Positions 9,019-19,500 are shown, counted from the stretch's first letter. The stretch is DNA of 64,000 nucleotides from Clostridiales bacterium (GCA_017510605.1 JAFWMQ010000017.1:186001-250000); one strand, 5' to 3'. A program made the numbers and translations. The notes: generated by a model not told the origin, from the letters alone.

Positions 9019-9060
9019 GCCAGGTAAAGCCAGGTAAAGGTAAAGGTAAAGCCAGGTAAA
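9019..9060. repeat. GGTAAA tandem repeat array
   Basis: Units run GCCAGGTAAA, GCCAGGTAAA, GGTAAA, GGTAAA, GCCAGGTAAA, giving five GGTAAA copies in 42 bases. The array ends 40 bases before the DUF4177 start codon, so slippage could change spacing in that promoter or leader. Such arrays can also arise from replication slippage without function. Confidence 0.85.
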
Positions 9061-9100
9061 GATGGCAAATCAATATTTTACAGTTGTGGAGGTGACATAT

Positions 9101-9373
9101 ATGAAAGAATATGCAATCGAGCAAAGAAGATTTAATGAGAAGGTTTTCGGAAGAGGCACGAGATCGATAGACAGTGTCGAAGGTCTTCTTAACAAGTATG
9201 CAAAAGAAGGATGGGTTCTTCATTCCATGATGACCTCTCCAACCAGAGATGAAAAAACTCAACTTACAACTATGGTGTTCGAAAGAGATATACCCAATAA
9301 GTGTCCGGGATGCGGTAATCAGCTTCTGGATGGCGCGACTTTCTGTGGCAAGTGCGGTTTCAGATTGGGTTAA
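9101..9373 (+). CDS. DUF4177 family protein with C-terminal zinc ribbon
   Basis: A 90-residue protein. Residues 1-65 fit DUF4177 (start MKEYAIEQ, then LLNKYAKEGWVLHSMM, ending MVFERD); residues 66-90 form a zinc ribbon, CPGCGNQLL then CGKCGFRLG. I start it at 9101 because GGAGGTGA lies seven bases upstream, and the family begins at that MKEY; a frame from 9062 lacks a site. The family is common in Bacillota but has no assigned activity. The lipoprotein gene downstream has its own ribosome binding site and may be co-transcribed. Confidence 0.75.
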   Translation: MKEYAIEQRRFNEKVFGRGTRSIDSVEGLLNKYAKEGWVLHSMMTSPTRDEKTQLTTMVFERDIPNKCPGCGNQLLDGATFCGKCGFRLG

Positions 9374-9473
9374 GCATTGTAATAAACGTTTTACAACAAG
9401 TTTGTATTTACTACCCGAACAGGAAATATTCAGATAGTAATATGAACATATCAGTTAAACAGGAGGATTTGAA

Positions 9474-10133
9474 ATGAAAAGAATTATATCTGTATTAATC
9501 TGCTTGGGCATTATCGGAAGTGTAGCTTCATGCTCTAAGGAGACCACTATAACCAAGTCCGGTGATGATGCCACAACAACTACTACGACGTCTGCTCAGG
9601 ATACGAATGAAACAATGAGCTCCGATCAGATGAATGCTCTTGGAGATATTGAGGTTGATGAGGGCCTTCTTACAGTTACGATTACCGTTCCTGCAGATCT
9701 CGCAGGGGAAGATGCAAGTCAGGATACAGTTGATAAGACTGTTGCTGAAAACGGTTATATATCCGGAACCTATAATAGTGACGGTTCTATAACATATACC
9801 ATGACTAAGGCTCAGCATAAGCAGACCATGAAGGATCTCTCAGAGAGTATCGATAAGTCCTTGCAGGATATCGTAGATTCAGAGGATTATCCTAACATTA
9901 TTGAGATTACGCATAATGAGGATTACACAGACTTTAAGATTAAGTATTCAGGAGAGGAAGTTGGCTTTGCTGACTCGTTTACAGTGTTGATTTATTACTA
10001 TGCCGGCGGTATCTATGGCGTGTTCAGCGGAAGCAGACCTGATAATATCCATGTGGCTTTTGTAAATGCTGATACCGGTGAAGTTATTCAGGAAGCAAAT
10101 TCCAAGGACGTGGGAACAAGCGAAACAGAGTAA
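9474..10133 (+). CDS. Lipoprotein of unknown function
   Basis: A 219-residue protein with a type II signal peptide: MKRIISV start, hydrophobic core, lipobox GSVASC with the lipidated Cys at about residue 20. A Thr-rich linker (residues 22-46) follows, then a mixed alpha/beta domain without a motif I know. It should be anchored on the outer face of the membrane. AGGAGG precedes the ATG. It ends before a terminator that faces the convergent kinase gene. The domain is not recognised. Confidence 0.75.
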   Translation: MKRIISVLICLGIIGSVASCSKETTITKSGDDATTTTTTSAQDTNETMSSDQMNALGDIEVDEGLLTVTITVPADLAGEDASQDTVDKTVAENGYISGTYNSDGSITYTMTKAQHKQTMKDLSESIDKSLQDIVDSEDYPNIIEITHNEDYTDFKIKYSGEEVGFADSFTVLIYYYAGGIYGVFSGSRPDNIHVAFVNADTGEVIQEANSKDVGTSETE

Positions 10134-10164
10134 ATGACTTGTAAATAATCTCATTGAAACAAAG

Positions 10165-10190
10165 ACTTCGGTATAACACCGGAGTTTTTG
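10165..10190 (+). terminator. Intrinsic terminator after the lipoprotein gene
   Basis: ACTTCGGT (10165-10172), five-base loop, ACCGGAGT (10178-10185), then a run of five T. It lies between convergent genes. Confidence 0.75.
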
Positions 10191-10224
10191 TTGTTTTTGA
10201 GACTAACTGTGAAATTTTTTAGTG

Positions 10225-11253
10225 TCAGGTGCTAAAGAGATGTATTATGCCACTCACAAACAGGAAGATCACGGTAAGAATGAATACCTCGACAACAACC
10301 CAAATCGCCTTGAACAGATATCTCAAGAAAATGTTCTTGTGAGTAACGAATGGAAGTATATCAAATATTCCCGTCCATGAGTTACATATGTCTATAGCAG
10401 TGAATACGTAAAAGAAAGCGTATATCTTTGCCAGTATGCTATCCAGTAACGGGCCTTCTTTAACCGTTATCCCGATAATGATGAACAGTGCAAACGGGTA
10501 AAACAGTGCAGCAAGTAAGATCTTCCACCATTTTCTGGTCCTGAAACCCGGAGGAGGGAAGAGCGGCTTCAGCTTAAGATTCGGGCTTATCTTTCTTGCC
10601 AGAGCATCGGAGAGTTCTCGGGCATTGTTATAACGGTCCTTCGGTGCAAAGCTTGATGCCTTTGCCGCTATCTTCTGTATCCTCGAATTGTTCGGGAAAG
10701 CCTTTTCTAGCATCTTTCCGACAGCATATATGTCACTTCTGGGGTCCGATTGCATAAATCCGTACTGTTCTGGTGCTGCAACACCTTCGGTTCCGAGTTT
10801 AGTTGTATCTCCTGAACTGTCAGGCTTGTATATTTTTGCAGCATCATAATCCAATATCTTCAGCTCGCCCTTTTTGGTGATCATGATATTAGACGGCTTT
10901 AGGTCCCTGTGAATAATAGGCTCCGGTGCATTATGAAGGAACGAAAGACCTTCCAAAAGCTCATAGAAGTATTTAAGCTTTTCCTTGTCCGGCATGTCCT
11001 TGTTAATTATCACGTCAAACGTGTTTCCCTGAACTACTTCCTCAACGACAATAAGACTGTTGTTCTCATCCTTGGTGTAGAAATATATCTCCGGGATGTG
11101 CCGTTCTTTATTGTTTTTAAGATATTCGTAAACGCCCTCATCGTAGGTGGTAAGGGTTTTCATCATATAAACAACGCCTGTCAGTTCGTTCATGACCAGG
11201 CTTCTCTTGCTGTCGTAGTGATATAATTCTTTGTACTCGGACAGGTTATGCAT
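10225..11253 (-). CDS. Membrane-anchored Hanks-type Ser/Thr protein kinase
   Basis: A 342-residue kinase. It has the VYMMKTL lysine region, catalytic loop IHRDLKPSNIMI, DYD in place of DFG (LDYDAAKI), and APEQYG in the activation segment. Two hydrophobic segments near the C-terminus (KILLAALFYPFALFIIIGI and VVEVFILTVIFLFVSGIIH) would anchor it. No PASTA repeats are present. I place the start at 11253; an ATG at 11268 is equally possible and neither has a good ribosome binding site. It is divergent from an XRE regulator with only 30 bases between start codons, implying shared control. Role is unknown; kinases beside XRE genes occur in mobile elements. Confidence 0.8.
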   Translation of the reverse strand: MHNLSEYKELYHYDSKRSLVMNELTGVVYMMKTLTTYDEGVYEYLKNNKERHIPEIYFYTKDENNSLIVVEEVVQGNTFDVIINKDMPDKEKLKYFYELLEGLSFLHNAPEPIIHRDLKPSNIMITKKGELKILDYDAAKIYKPDSSGDTTKLGTEGVAAPEQYGFMQSDPRSDIYAVGKMLEKAFPNNSRIQKIAAKASSFAPKDRYNNARELSDALARKISPNLKLKPLFPPPGFRTRKWWKILLAALFYPFALFIIIGITVKEGPLLDSILAKIYAFFYVFTAIDICNSWTGIFDILPFVTHKNIFLRYLFKAIWVVVEVFILTVIFLFVSGIIHLFST

Positions 11254-11258
11254 ATAAC
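11231..11258 (+). promoter_or_regulatory. Candidate promoter for the XRE gene inside the kinase start
   Basis: TTGTAC (11231-11236) and TATAAC (11253-11258) are 16 bases apart and would start transcription near 11265, just before the GGAAGG site of the XRE gene. It overlaps the first codons of the kinase gene, so the two genes would interfere with each other. Confidence 0.4.
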
Positions 11259-11283
11259 AATTATACATCGAGAGGAAGGAACC

Positions 11284-11712
11284 ATGACAGACAAAACCGG
11301 TGACCTGATGGAGCAGCTCGGGAAAGCAGGAACTCCCGAAGAAGTCGAGAAGTACTTAGAACAGATAAGGGATAAGTATCCCAAGGACTTCAGCTCCTAC
11401 ATCAAAGCGATCCTGGCGGAAAAAGGCATGAGCGTAGCCGATATGCAGAAAAAATGCGATATCGAAAGAACATACCTTTACCAGATCATGAGAGGCGTCA
11501 AAAATCCGGGCAGGGACAAGATAATCGCAATAGCTGTAGCCTGCGAAATGAACCTTGTCGAAACCCAGCGTGCATTGGAAATAGCTCAGGAAGGCATTCT
11601 CTATGCCAAGAGCAGCCGTGACAGCCTCATAATCTACGCGATCAACAACAAGATGAGCTTAAGGGAAATAAACAGTCTCCTTACAGATCACGAACTGGAT
11701 CCGCTGGCCTGA
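11284..11712 (+). CDS. XRE-family DNA-binding regulator
   Basis: A 142-residue protein with an N-terminal linker and a helix-turn-helix at about residues 40-95: LAEKGMSVADMQKKCDIERT then YLYQIMRGVKNPGRDKI. A C-terminal helical part (IIYAINNKMSLREINSLL) may bind a partner. The ATG at 11284 is chosen for its GGAAGG site; an upstream in-frame ATG at 11248 has none. It is divergent from the membrane kinase, so phosphorylation of this regulator by the kinase is a plausible but untested idea. Confidence 0.75.
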   Translation: MTDKTGDLMEQLGKAGTPEEVEKYLEQIRDKYPKDFSSYIKAILAEKGMSVADMQKKCDIERTYLYQIMRGVKNPGRDKIIAIAVACEMNLVETQRALEIAQEGILYAKSSRDSLIIYAINNKMSLREINSLLTDHELDPLA

Positions 11713-11735
11713 GCCAAATAATTATTTTTAAAGAT

Positions 11736-11769
11736 GCCCTGACAGCACCGTAAACTGTCAGGGCTTTTT
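11736..11769 (+). terminator. Intrinsic terminator after the XRE gene
   Basis: Perfect 10-bp stem GCCCTGACAG (11736-11745) with CTGTCAGGGC (11755-11764), then TTTTT. Confidence 0.9.
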
Positions 11770-11841
11770 ATGTGGGCTGGCGGCACACCAATTTTCCGCC
11801 TTCCGGTGCTAATATCAGAAAAAGTAAGGGAGGTATCGAAA

Positions 11842-12378
11842 ATGAAGAAAATTATAGCAGCAGTATGCATTTTAGCTGTATCTGCATTGCTCATGACAGC
11901 CTGCAGTGTTACTACAACAACCCCGACTCAGACCCAGGCAACCCAGGCAGCAACTCAGGCAACTACCCAGGCTACAACAACAGCAGAAGAAGATCCTGTC
12001 CAGAAACTTCAGGATATATCTAACGATGTTACCAAGCTCTGGAATGAAGTCTTCGTTGAAGCAAGAGACTATGCCAAAACGGGCAAGAGCTGTACGGGTG
12101 ATCCGTTAGACATCGATTTTGTTATTGCAAATATGGATAAGTACTATAACAAAGTCACGGAAGACAAGGCGTATATGGACAGCTTAGGCGACGAGTATTC
12201 TGATATTAAGCTCGCCTTTGATAAGCTCTACGACAAGGCAACGATTATTTACAATAACCTCAAGGAAGAAACACCCGTTGCCAACCAGCCATTGTCTTAT
12301 GCCGATGAAATCGATCTGTTCCAGCAGTATCACACATATTTCTACGATGCTGTAAACGAATTGGCTTGGGGTACCTGA
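11842..12378 (+). CDS. Lipoprotein with Thr/Gln-rich linker
   Basis: A 178-residue protein. MKKIIAAV and a hydrophobic core lead to lipobox LLMTAC (Cys near residue 20), then a TQAT-type low-complexity linker (about residues 22-50), then a helical domain of unknown kind. GGGAGGT eight bases before the ATG at 11842 fixes the start. It is isolated by terminators on both sides, so it is probably a single-gene transcript. Together with the lipoprotein at 9474 it frames the kinase pair, hinting at envelope sensing. Confidence 0.75.
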   Translation: MKKIIAAVCILAVSALLMTACSVTTTTPTQTQATQAATQATTQATTTAEEDPVQKLQDISNDVTKLWNEVFVEARDYAKTGKSCTGDPLDIDFVIANMDKYYNKVTEDKAYMDSLGDEYSDIKLAFDKLYDKATIIYNNLKEETPVANQPLSYADEIDLFQQYHTYFYDAVNELAWGT

Positions 12379-12405
12379 CGGCCCGGAAAGATATGAGTCC
12401 GAATA

Positions 12406-12450
12406 ATGTCACCTCATGTCCTGTAAACTTAGGCTGAGGTGGCATTTTTT
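12406..12450 (+). terminator. Intrinsic terminator after the second lipoprotein gene
   Basis: ATGTCACCTCA (12406-12416) pairs with TGAGGTGGCAT (12435-12445) with one G-U pair, followed by TTTTTT. Confidence 0.85.
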
Positions 12451-12470
12451 ATGTTTTGGAGGTAAAACTT

Positions 12471-12599
12471 ATGTGTTTTTTCTCATTATTTGGAAGTAAC
12501 AACGACGAAAAGATCAAGGAACGCGAAAGAAAATGGCGTGAAGAAGAGCTCGAGGAAGAATACGACGAGATCGACGGCATTGAAGACGCCGACTACTGA
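12471..12599 (+). CDS. Small acidic protein (42 residues)
   Basis: ATG at 12471 follows GGAGG by eight bases. The product begins MCFFSLFGSNNDEK, continues with a strongly charged helix (KERERKWREEELEEEYDEID) and ends in DADY. It has no relatives that I recognise. It lies immediately after a terminator and directly before the left 38-bp repeat, so it may mark the edge of the older element. The good ribosome binding site is the main support. Confidence 0.5.
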   Translation: MCFFSLFGSNNDEKIKERERKWREEELEEEYDEIDGIEDADY

Positions 12600-12914
12600 T
12601 CGCCACAGTTATCACCCAAGCAATTCAACCACACCGGGGCTGGGTCGGGTGGGAAGCTGAACTTGCGCGCTAAATCAATAGATAATGCGGTGTGTTGAGA
12701 AGCTGACAGTTTGTCAGGTTATTTGCCAGTTATCACTTATGAAAAAGGTTATCTCCTTTTTGTTCAAAAATTTTTAATATATGAATTATATAATATGGAT
12801 ATTGGGACCGAGTATCGCTGAATTATTTTCAGTAACTTTCGGATAGACCAGATAATTTGTCATTATAGTCAGCTTCAGCAACACTGCCGGCAACAGGTTA
12901 AAACGAGGTGAACT
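12600..12914. other. Gene-free leader upstream of the large defence operon
   Basis: No gene seen. It holds the left 38-bp direct repeat (12621-12658), a weak AAAAAGG-ttatct-CCTTTTT hairpin (12742-12761) and a TATAAT at 12789-12794 that lacks a good -35 at 17 bases but could serve the operon starting at 12915. Confidence 0.4.
12621..12658 (+). repeat. Left copy of a 38-bp direct repeat, candidate att-like end
   Basis: It begins CAATTCAACC and ends GGGTGGGAAGCT. The second copy at 39689-39726 is identical at 32 of 38 positions with no gap, including the final 12 bases. The copies bracket 27 kb containing the defence genes and a serine recombinase operon that ends seven bases before the right copy. 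A C-rich then G-rich composition means a dispersed hairpin repeat is the alternative explanation. Confidence 0.6.
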
Positions 12915-15900
12915 GTGAACACTCAGATTACTAGGAATCAAAGTCTTAAGGACATAGAAGAACTTATACGTAGTGAAGTGTCCGGCTGTGAATTTTGGGG
13001 TAATTTGCAGCTATCGCAGGAAGAATTCGAGGCTTTAGGTGACTGTATTAGGAACAGCTTCGGTTCTAATGGTGTCAATGCTGAGGTTTTATATAAGAAT
13101 TTCCCGCACTGTATAACTACATATATGGTGTTTTTTGCTGTGTACAAATATGATGCTAATTTCTGGGGAGCACTGGCAGAAGACTTGAATACGTCAATAC
13201 CACAACCGCAACAAGATGGTCTTGGTACTTGTGCTCGGCGAATGTTTGTCAAGTATAAAATGGATTTCTCAGACTCAAAAGATGAGGCCCGAGTTAATAT
13301 AGCTCCTATTATTTATGAAGCATGTATTCCTCCGGACAGCAGTCTTGAAGATCTGTTCTATATTTTGAGTTACGATACCTACAGTGCATTTGATCCTCAG
13401 CTCATAATTGATGATCTTATCGACATGAGATCTTATGCTATTCGTAAACCGCTTCTTCGTTTCCTTACCCGATTTAAGAGTGATCGGGCGATCGACTATA
13501 TTCTTGAAGTTTATGATGCGATTGTTTCAGCCGAGCAGAAGAATTCGATCCATTCAAGATATACAGATTCATATTATGAATGGAAACTGGTTGAAAAAAG
13601 CAGACAAGGCGTTTCTATTAGAAAGGAAAAAGAACATCAATCTAGACCGTATCTTTTCTTTGACGAAGGGAAAAAAGGTCTCTCTATTATGTTGCCTAGA
13701 ATGATTGTTGAAAGCGAATGGATTGATACAGCGAAGTGGATTATTACTACTTCGGGTGGATTCCGCAGAACTGTTGAATGTAAGGTGTTTGGTGATGAAG
13801 GTAGGAGATTTACCGATGTAATATCTGTTTCGGTGCCGGCTGAAGAGCAGTACACGATAAAATTACAAGATTCTGAGATTTTTGACGATAAACCAATGAA
13901 ACAATGGGATATTCCTGGCATTCCATCAGATAAACCCGTATGGTTTAACAATAACGGACGACAGGTAAACGCTAACTATATCCTTTCACCTTATGGAATC
14001 CTGGTTTTTCATTCAAGTATTGATATTTCAGAACTTAATGAAGTCGGAATAGAAGAACAATACTATCCATACAAGACAGATTTGTATCGCATTGTCAGTG
14101 TTACTCCATTAGGTAGTGATGCTCGTCTGAGCCTCGATTGTCATGGAAAAAGCATAGAATTACTTTCGAGACCTCAAATCAACTTGGAGCTTCAGGGTAA
14201 GCACTTGTTTAACGTTGAAGATCTTAATCTGTTTACAGAGATTCCTCAGCTTATTATCGAAACTGAGGGTGCAGTAAATAGGGATGCTCTTGAACTTCAT
14301 ATCGGCAATTCAATTTGTTCTGTTGTACTATGCGGTGACAGTACTTCCATAGATTTGGTTAAATGTACGCATGGAGAATTGAAAAGTTATGGTACTTACA
14401 GTGTTAGATTGTATCAGCGCGGCAGGTTCTTAAAGCAGATAGAGTTTAATTATGTACCTTCTATTGGTACCAATTATTCTCCGACCTTATATTGGCCGGC
14501 CAACCGAACGGTACGTAATACCAGAAACATTCTAAGATTTAAACGTTTGAAAGACTGGGAGCTTTCATTCGAAGGCTGCAATGTTAACTTTGATGAAGAA
14601 ACCTGCATTGTTGATGTCCCTTCTGGTGTCGGAGCTATTCCTGTCAGTTTGCAATCATTATCTGAAGATTTTACATTCCGTAGCAGTTTCGATCTTCCGG
14701 TCTATCCGTTTGAGTATGATATCCTTTCTCTTAAGGGAGAGGCTGTTGAAAAGACATCTAAACTTTACAGAACGGATCTTAAGAGCCTGACCGATGAAGA
14801 ATTGTGGTTTTCTTTGCGCACATACGGTTCATTTGCTGAAAAGAGTTACTCGCTTGCTCTTAAGACGATAAACGGTTTTGATCAAATTGAATCCGTAAAA
14901 TTGAATAATAAAGGTTCCGGCAACCTCAATTTGAGTGCCTTCTATGACACGATCAGAAACAGTCCATTGCCATTAGAAATCGTGCTGATTTGTGAGGATA
15001 TGCAAGATGAAGGAATCCCTGTAATATACGTTTCAGAGGCTAATTCATTTACAAGTCCAGTCAGGCTTCTTAATAGCGAAAAGAGAGACTATGTGCTTCT
15101 TGATGCTGATGATGACGGGAAGGATATAGATGTTTTAAGATTTGGCTTTAATAAACGAAGCTTCCATTTGACCTACGAGAATTCAAAACTGTCTAAAAAC
15201 GGTGAATCTAGAGGTTATCCACTGCCTGAAAGACTAGTTGAAGGTTTTTATATGGTTTCTGGAGACAAGAATGAATCTTTCTTCGATATAGATGAAGATG
15301 ATTTCTCATTCGATCAGGGGAATGGACTCATTTACGTCAGATGTCCTCGAGAGGATAAACATATAAGGACATCAAAGCATCTATTGGATCTTCTGCTAAA
15401 AGATATTTTGAAAAAGAAAACAGCTGACGAACTTAAAGAGGCGATGTCTTACAAGATTTTAACTGTGCCTTCAATGCTGAGTCAGATTGAAATCGTTCAT
15501 TTAGATGATTTTGATATTGAGAGACTGGTTGCCATTGCATATATAGCAAATGAAAAGATTGAAAATAATAAAAAGAAACTTCTTGAGCAATTGATGCGCA
15601 GAATATCTGTTTCACTTATGAAACGAGGTGACAGGTATAGAATTATTGAGCTCCTTTCTGAGCTTGAAACACCACAAGAAGTGTTTGACACCTGCCTTAA
15701 AGAGTATTCTTTACTTCTGTTCTATTCAGATAATTCCGAGCGTCAAATACTTGCAGGCAAGATTGAAAAGTATTCTCCAGAATTAGCAATGGTTCTTATG
15801 ATGAGTACAGATGGTTCAATCCGTGATTGCATGTGGAAAGAAAAATATATAGATCTTATCGGTAAAGATGCAATTAAACATATGCTTTATGTGCCGAAAT

Positions 15901-16529
15901 ATGATGATACTATTGATCCTGTAACCGAACAAAAACGGTTTATAAGAGAAGAACACGAAAACTACGTTTCTGTACGTGTAGATGATCAAATAGCAGGAAA
16001 TCTAAATGCGATTCAAGGCATGATTACCTTTGATAAGTGGGGTGCTCCGAAGTTTGATGTAACAAGGAAGCCGGATTACGGATTGTATTTCCATAGAATC
16101 AAATATGTCGACCAGTATGTAAACTGGTATAAAAACACCCATGACAGAAATGATGAAATATATCCGGAGATACGGTCAATGATGGATTCCGCAGTAGAAA
16201 AATACGGCGAAAAATTATTGGATTGTATTAAGGAGCTTAATAAAAATGTCGATTGGAAATGGTTATCTAAGCCATATCTTGAGGCCGTAGGACAAAGAAC
16301 AGATCCTTCAGCTTCTAAGAGTAGTTACGGATGGTTCTTCTATTTACAGGGCGTAGCCGCGTTCCTGACTAGACTTCCGATTGACAGAGTATACGATGCC
16401 AAGCGCAAAATCGGTATTAAATTCATGTCTGAAGCCAGTGTAATAGCTCCTAAGCTTTCGCAAAGAGATATTTTGATGGCTCAGGTTTACATTTATCTTA
16501 AAAGAAAAGAGGAAAGCTTATGTCAATGA
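12915..16529 (+). CDS. Large protein of unknown fold, DruH-like
   Basis: A 1204-residue protein with a GTG start at 12915, GAGG six bases upstream. I recognise no catalytic motif. The middle part (about residues 240-620) looks beta-rich, the C-terminal third helical, with no membrane segment or signal peptide. It overlaps the start of the DUF1998 helicase gene by 10 bases, so the two are translationally coupled. Druantia type III consists of exactly such a pair, a long protein without known domains (DruH) upstream of a giant DUF1998 helicase (DruE). The DruH label is therefore from context and size only. Confidence 0.6.
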   Translation: MNTQITRNQSLKDIEELIRSEVSGCEFWGNLQLSQEEFEALGDCIRNSFGSNGVNAEVLYKNFPHCITTYMVFFAVYKYDANFWGALAEDLNTSIPQPQQDGLGTCARRMFVKYKMDFSDSKDEARVNIAPIIYEACIPPDSSLEDLFYILSYDTYSAFDPQLIIDDLIDMRSYAIRKPLLRFLTRFKSDRAIDYILEVYDAIVSAEQKNSIHSRYTDSYYEWKLVEKSRQGVSIRKEKEHQSRPYLFFDEGKKGLSIMLPRMIVESEWIDTAKWIITTSGGFRRTVECKVFGDEGRRFTDVISVSVPAEEQYTIKLQDSEIFDDKPMKQWDIPGIPSDKPVWFNNNGRQVNANYILSPYGILVFHSSIDISELNEVGIEEQYYPYKTDLYRIVSVTPLGSDARLSLDCHGKSIELLSRPQINLELQGKHLFNVEDLNLFTEIPQLIIETEGAVNRDALELHIGNSICSVVLCGDSTSIDLVKCTHGELKSYGTYSVRLYQRGRFLKQIEFNYVPSIGTNYSPTLYWPANRTVRNTRNILRFKRLKDWELSFEGCNVNFDEETCIVDVPSGVGAIPVSLQSLSEDFTFRSSFDLPVYPFEYDILSLKGEAVEKTSKLYRTDLKSLTDEELWFSLRTYGSFAEKSYSLALKTINGFDQIESVKLNNKGSGNLNLSAFYDTIRNSPLPLEIVLICEDMQDEGIPVIYVSEANSFTSPVRLLNSEKRDYVLLDADDDGKDIDVLRFGFNKRSFHLTYENSKLSKNGESRGYPLPERLVEGFYMVSGDKNESFFDIDEDDFSFDQGNGLIYVRCPREDKHIRTSKHLLDLLLKDILKKKTADELKEAMSYKILTVPSMLSQIEIVHLDDFDIERLVAIAYIANEKIENNKKKLLEQLMRRISVSLMKRGDRYRIIELLSELETPQEVFDTCLKEYSLLLFYSDNSERQILAGKIEKYSPELAMVLMMSTDGSIRDCMWKEKYIDLIGKDAIKHMLYVPKYDDTIDPVTEQKRFIREEHENYVSVRVDDQIAGNLNAIQGMITFDKWGAPKFDVTRKPDYGLYFHRIKYVDQYVNWYKNTHDRNDEIYPEIRSMMDSAVEKYGEKLLDCIKELNKNVDWKWLSKPYLEAVGQRTDPSASKSSYGWFFYLQGVAAFLTRLPIDRVYDAKRKIGIKFMSEASVIAPKLSQRDILMAQVYIYLKRKEESLCQ

Positions 16530-19500
16530 ACCCGAGACAAACTACGGATAAAATCCGCGGCGATTATCAGAATTATATTGCCTCGATTCTTACGGTTAAA
16601 GACGATCAGATAACGGAGTTGTCTCATAAAGCCGTTAAGAATACTGAGTTTGTAAAAGGTCCTTATCTCGAGTCAACTCTTCCTTTTGTAGATGGTAAAT
16701 CATTGAAAGAACTAGCTGATGAGAATCTGATAAGCAAAGAATTCGGTAAAATGGGTAAGGCAGTCCATTTTTGTGACTGGAAATTGAGAATCCATCAGGA
16801 AAGGGCACTTAGACATATTATCGAAAATAATCGAAATATGGTTGTTTCTACTGGTACCGGTTCAGGAAAAACAGAATGTTATCTGTACCCGATATTTAAT
16901 TCCATAATGAGAGAAAAAGAAGCTGGTACTCTGAGTGCTGGTGTCAGAGCTCTCTTGATATTCCCAATGAACGCATTAGCTAACGATCAGCAGAAGAAAT
17001 TAAGAAAACTGTTGAAGGAATATCCGGACATTACATTTGGTCGTTATACAGGCGAAACGGAGAGAAAGCGCCCAAAAGAAACGCCGGAAGAAGCCGAAAG
17101 ACGACTGCACGAAGAATATGATAATGCGCATCTGGGTGATACTGAAGAAGTATATAGAAAGTCAATCCCCAATGAACTTATGAGTCGTGAAATGATGGCT
17201 AAAGAACCCCCGCATATACTTCTTACCAACTATGCAATGCTTGAGTATATGTTGCTGAGACCTGATACTGCACCATTCTTTGACAATCAGTCAGCAGAGA
17301 ACTGGCGATTTATAGTTATAGATGAGGCTCATACCTATAAGGGCGCTACTGGCGCCGAGATTGCTTATCTGCTAAGGCGCGTTAAAGAGCGCATCCGCCA
17401 TAACATGACTGGGGATTTCCGCTGTATAGCAACATCCGCTACCCTTGGAAGTGAAGACGGAAAACCGGGTCTTGCTAAATTTGCTGAAAATCTATTCGGT
17501 GAACCTTTTTCTGCGGAAGATATTATTACTACTGAACGCAAAAAGAGGGTTGTTCCTCCTGATGCAAGAGATTTCATGCCTGATGAATATAAGGCTCTGA
17601 AAAAGCATGTTGAAAACATGGAAGAGAATGAGAAAGGTAAATATCTTTATAATTCCCTTGTAAAGGATAATAGACTGTTTAAGGTATATGAAGTTCTGAG
17701 AAATAAACCTAAGAAAATAGAAGAGGTAGCCAGTGTCGTTTTTGATGATCTTTCCAGTGAAAAGGAGAGAGAAAATGCACTGATTGATCTTATCGAATTG
17801 GCTGCTGCCGCAAAGAAGAGTGAAGATGAATCTGCGCTTCTGCCTGCAAGATATCATTTGTTTATTAAATCGTTGGAGGGACTGTTTGCGCAGTATTATC
17901 CCGCCAAAAAAGTGTATTTGGATAGAAAAGAGCGCGTATTCATTAAAGATAAATCCTATGCTGTTTTTGAGTTGGCTAATTGTCAGAAGTGTACTCAGGA
18001 ATATCTTATTGGTAAAACAAAAGCTAAGCCGGATGGACAGTATTTTGTTCATAATAGCAGCGATGAAAAGCCGGAATACTATTTCATTTCCAGCGGTGAT
18101 GAAAATATTGATTTAACTGGATTGGACGAAGACGATTCGATCGAAGGCGTCGATAAGATGAATAAGTTGGAAAAATATCATCTTTGTCTTTGCTGTGGAA
18201 GAATAACATCTTTTTCTGAGAAGCATCCTGAAGAATGCTGTGGTAACTCAGATCCGGATCGAATAGCAACGGTATATAACCTGAAGTATGCTGGCAAAAA
18301 TAATGAATCAAATTGTTGTCCTTGCTGTGGTGCTACACAAAAGGGACTGATAAAAAGATTCCTTACTGCTAATCAACCGGCTACATTTGCTGTTGCTAAG
18401 AGCTTGTATGATGCTATTCCTCCAAGACCTGTTGAACACCACAAGAGTGAAGATTTAAGTAGTGATGATATATTCATTGATGATTTCTTCGATGATCCTG
18501 ATGATGGTCCGGATTCATCAATTTCGGAAGCATTGGCTGATGAGAGTGGCCGTAAACTGTTGATTTTTTCAGACAATAGACAGGAAGCTGCTTTTTTTGC
18601 TGGTTTCTTTGAGAAAAAATATAACCTGATCATGTGGAGAAAGCTTATTCTTCAGTGCTTACAGGAAGCAGATGGAAAGACATTATCTGTTCCTGACTTA
18701 ATAAAAAAGGTCAGGGATGCTGCTGAAAAAGCAGGTATATATACTATTGATCAGGAAAGAAATGCTAATCTGACAGATAATCAGAAAATAGAATTGGCAT
18801 CGCTATATGTTATGCAGGAGTTTATGACTCCTGATATTCAGACTGGCTTGGAAGGACTGGGATATGTTCAGATTGCTCCAGAATATATGAATATTCAGGA
18901 TAGCGCTGAATTAGCCGGGCTTAAAGGGAAGGAAGTCTGGAATCTGTTGCGATTCTTGATGGATACATTAAGACAGAAAGGTGCAATCAGTTATCCGGAA
19001 GGTGTTTATGCTACCAATGATTTCTTCGCTCCTAGGAATCACAAAGGTTATTTCAGACAATCAGTGACTAATATAGAACGTGGCGAATATGTTTATGGCT
19101 TTATTCCCGAAGCCGGAAGAAGCAATAAACGTTTATCTATTATGATGAAACTATTGGAAGATACAACTGATGAAGAAAAGCGAAATGAGTTAGCCAGGGA
19201 GAATCTTAATAAGGCCTACAAACTTCTTCTGCAATTAGTAAGCAGAAAATATATTATCAGTACTGTTGATCAAGCGAAAGGTACTGTATATCTCCTGAAT
19301 TATGCAAAATGGAACTTCCACTACGTAGAAAACAAAGACACGCTTTATAGATGCGATAAGTGCGGAAAGACATTTGGGTATTCTGTAAGAGACTTATGTC
19401 CAGAGATGAAGTGCAATGGTAAATTGCGCGCTGTAAAAGCATCTGAGATACAGGATGAACCTTATTATAGTAATTTATATGCGGATAATAAGATAATCCC

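Noticed and set aside
17492..18052. Long minus-strand frame inside the DruE-like gene
   Set aside because: Shadow of the coding strand; hydrophobic nonsense composition and no ribosome binding site.
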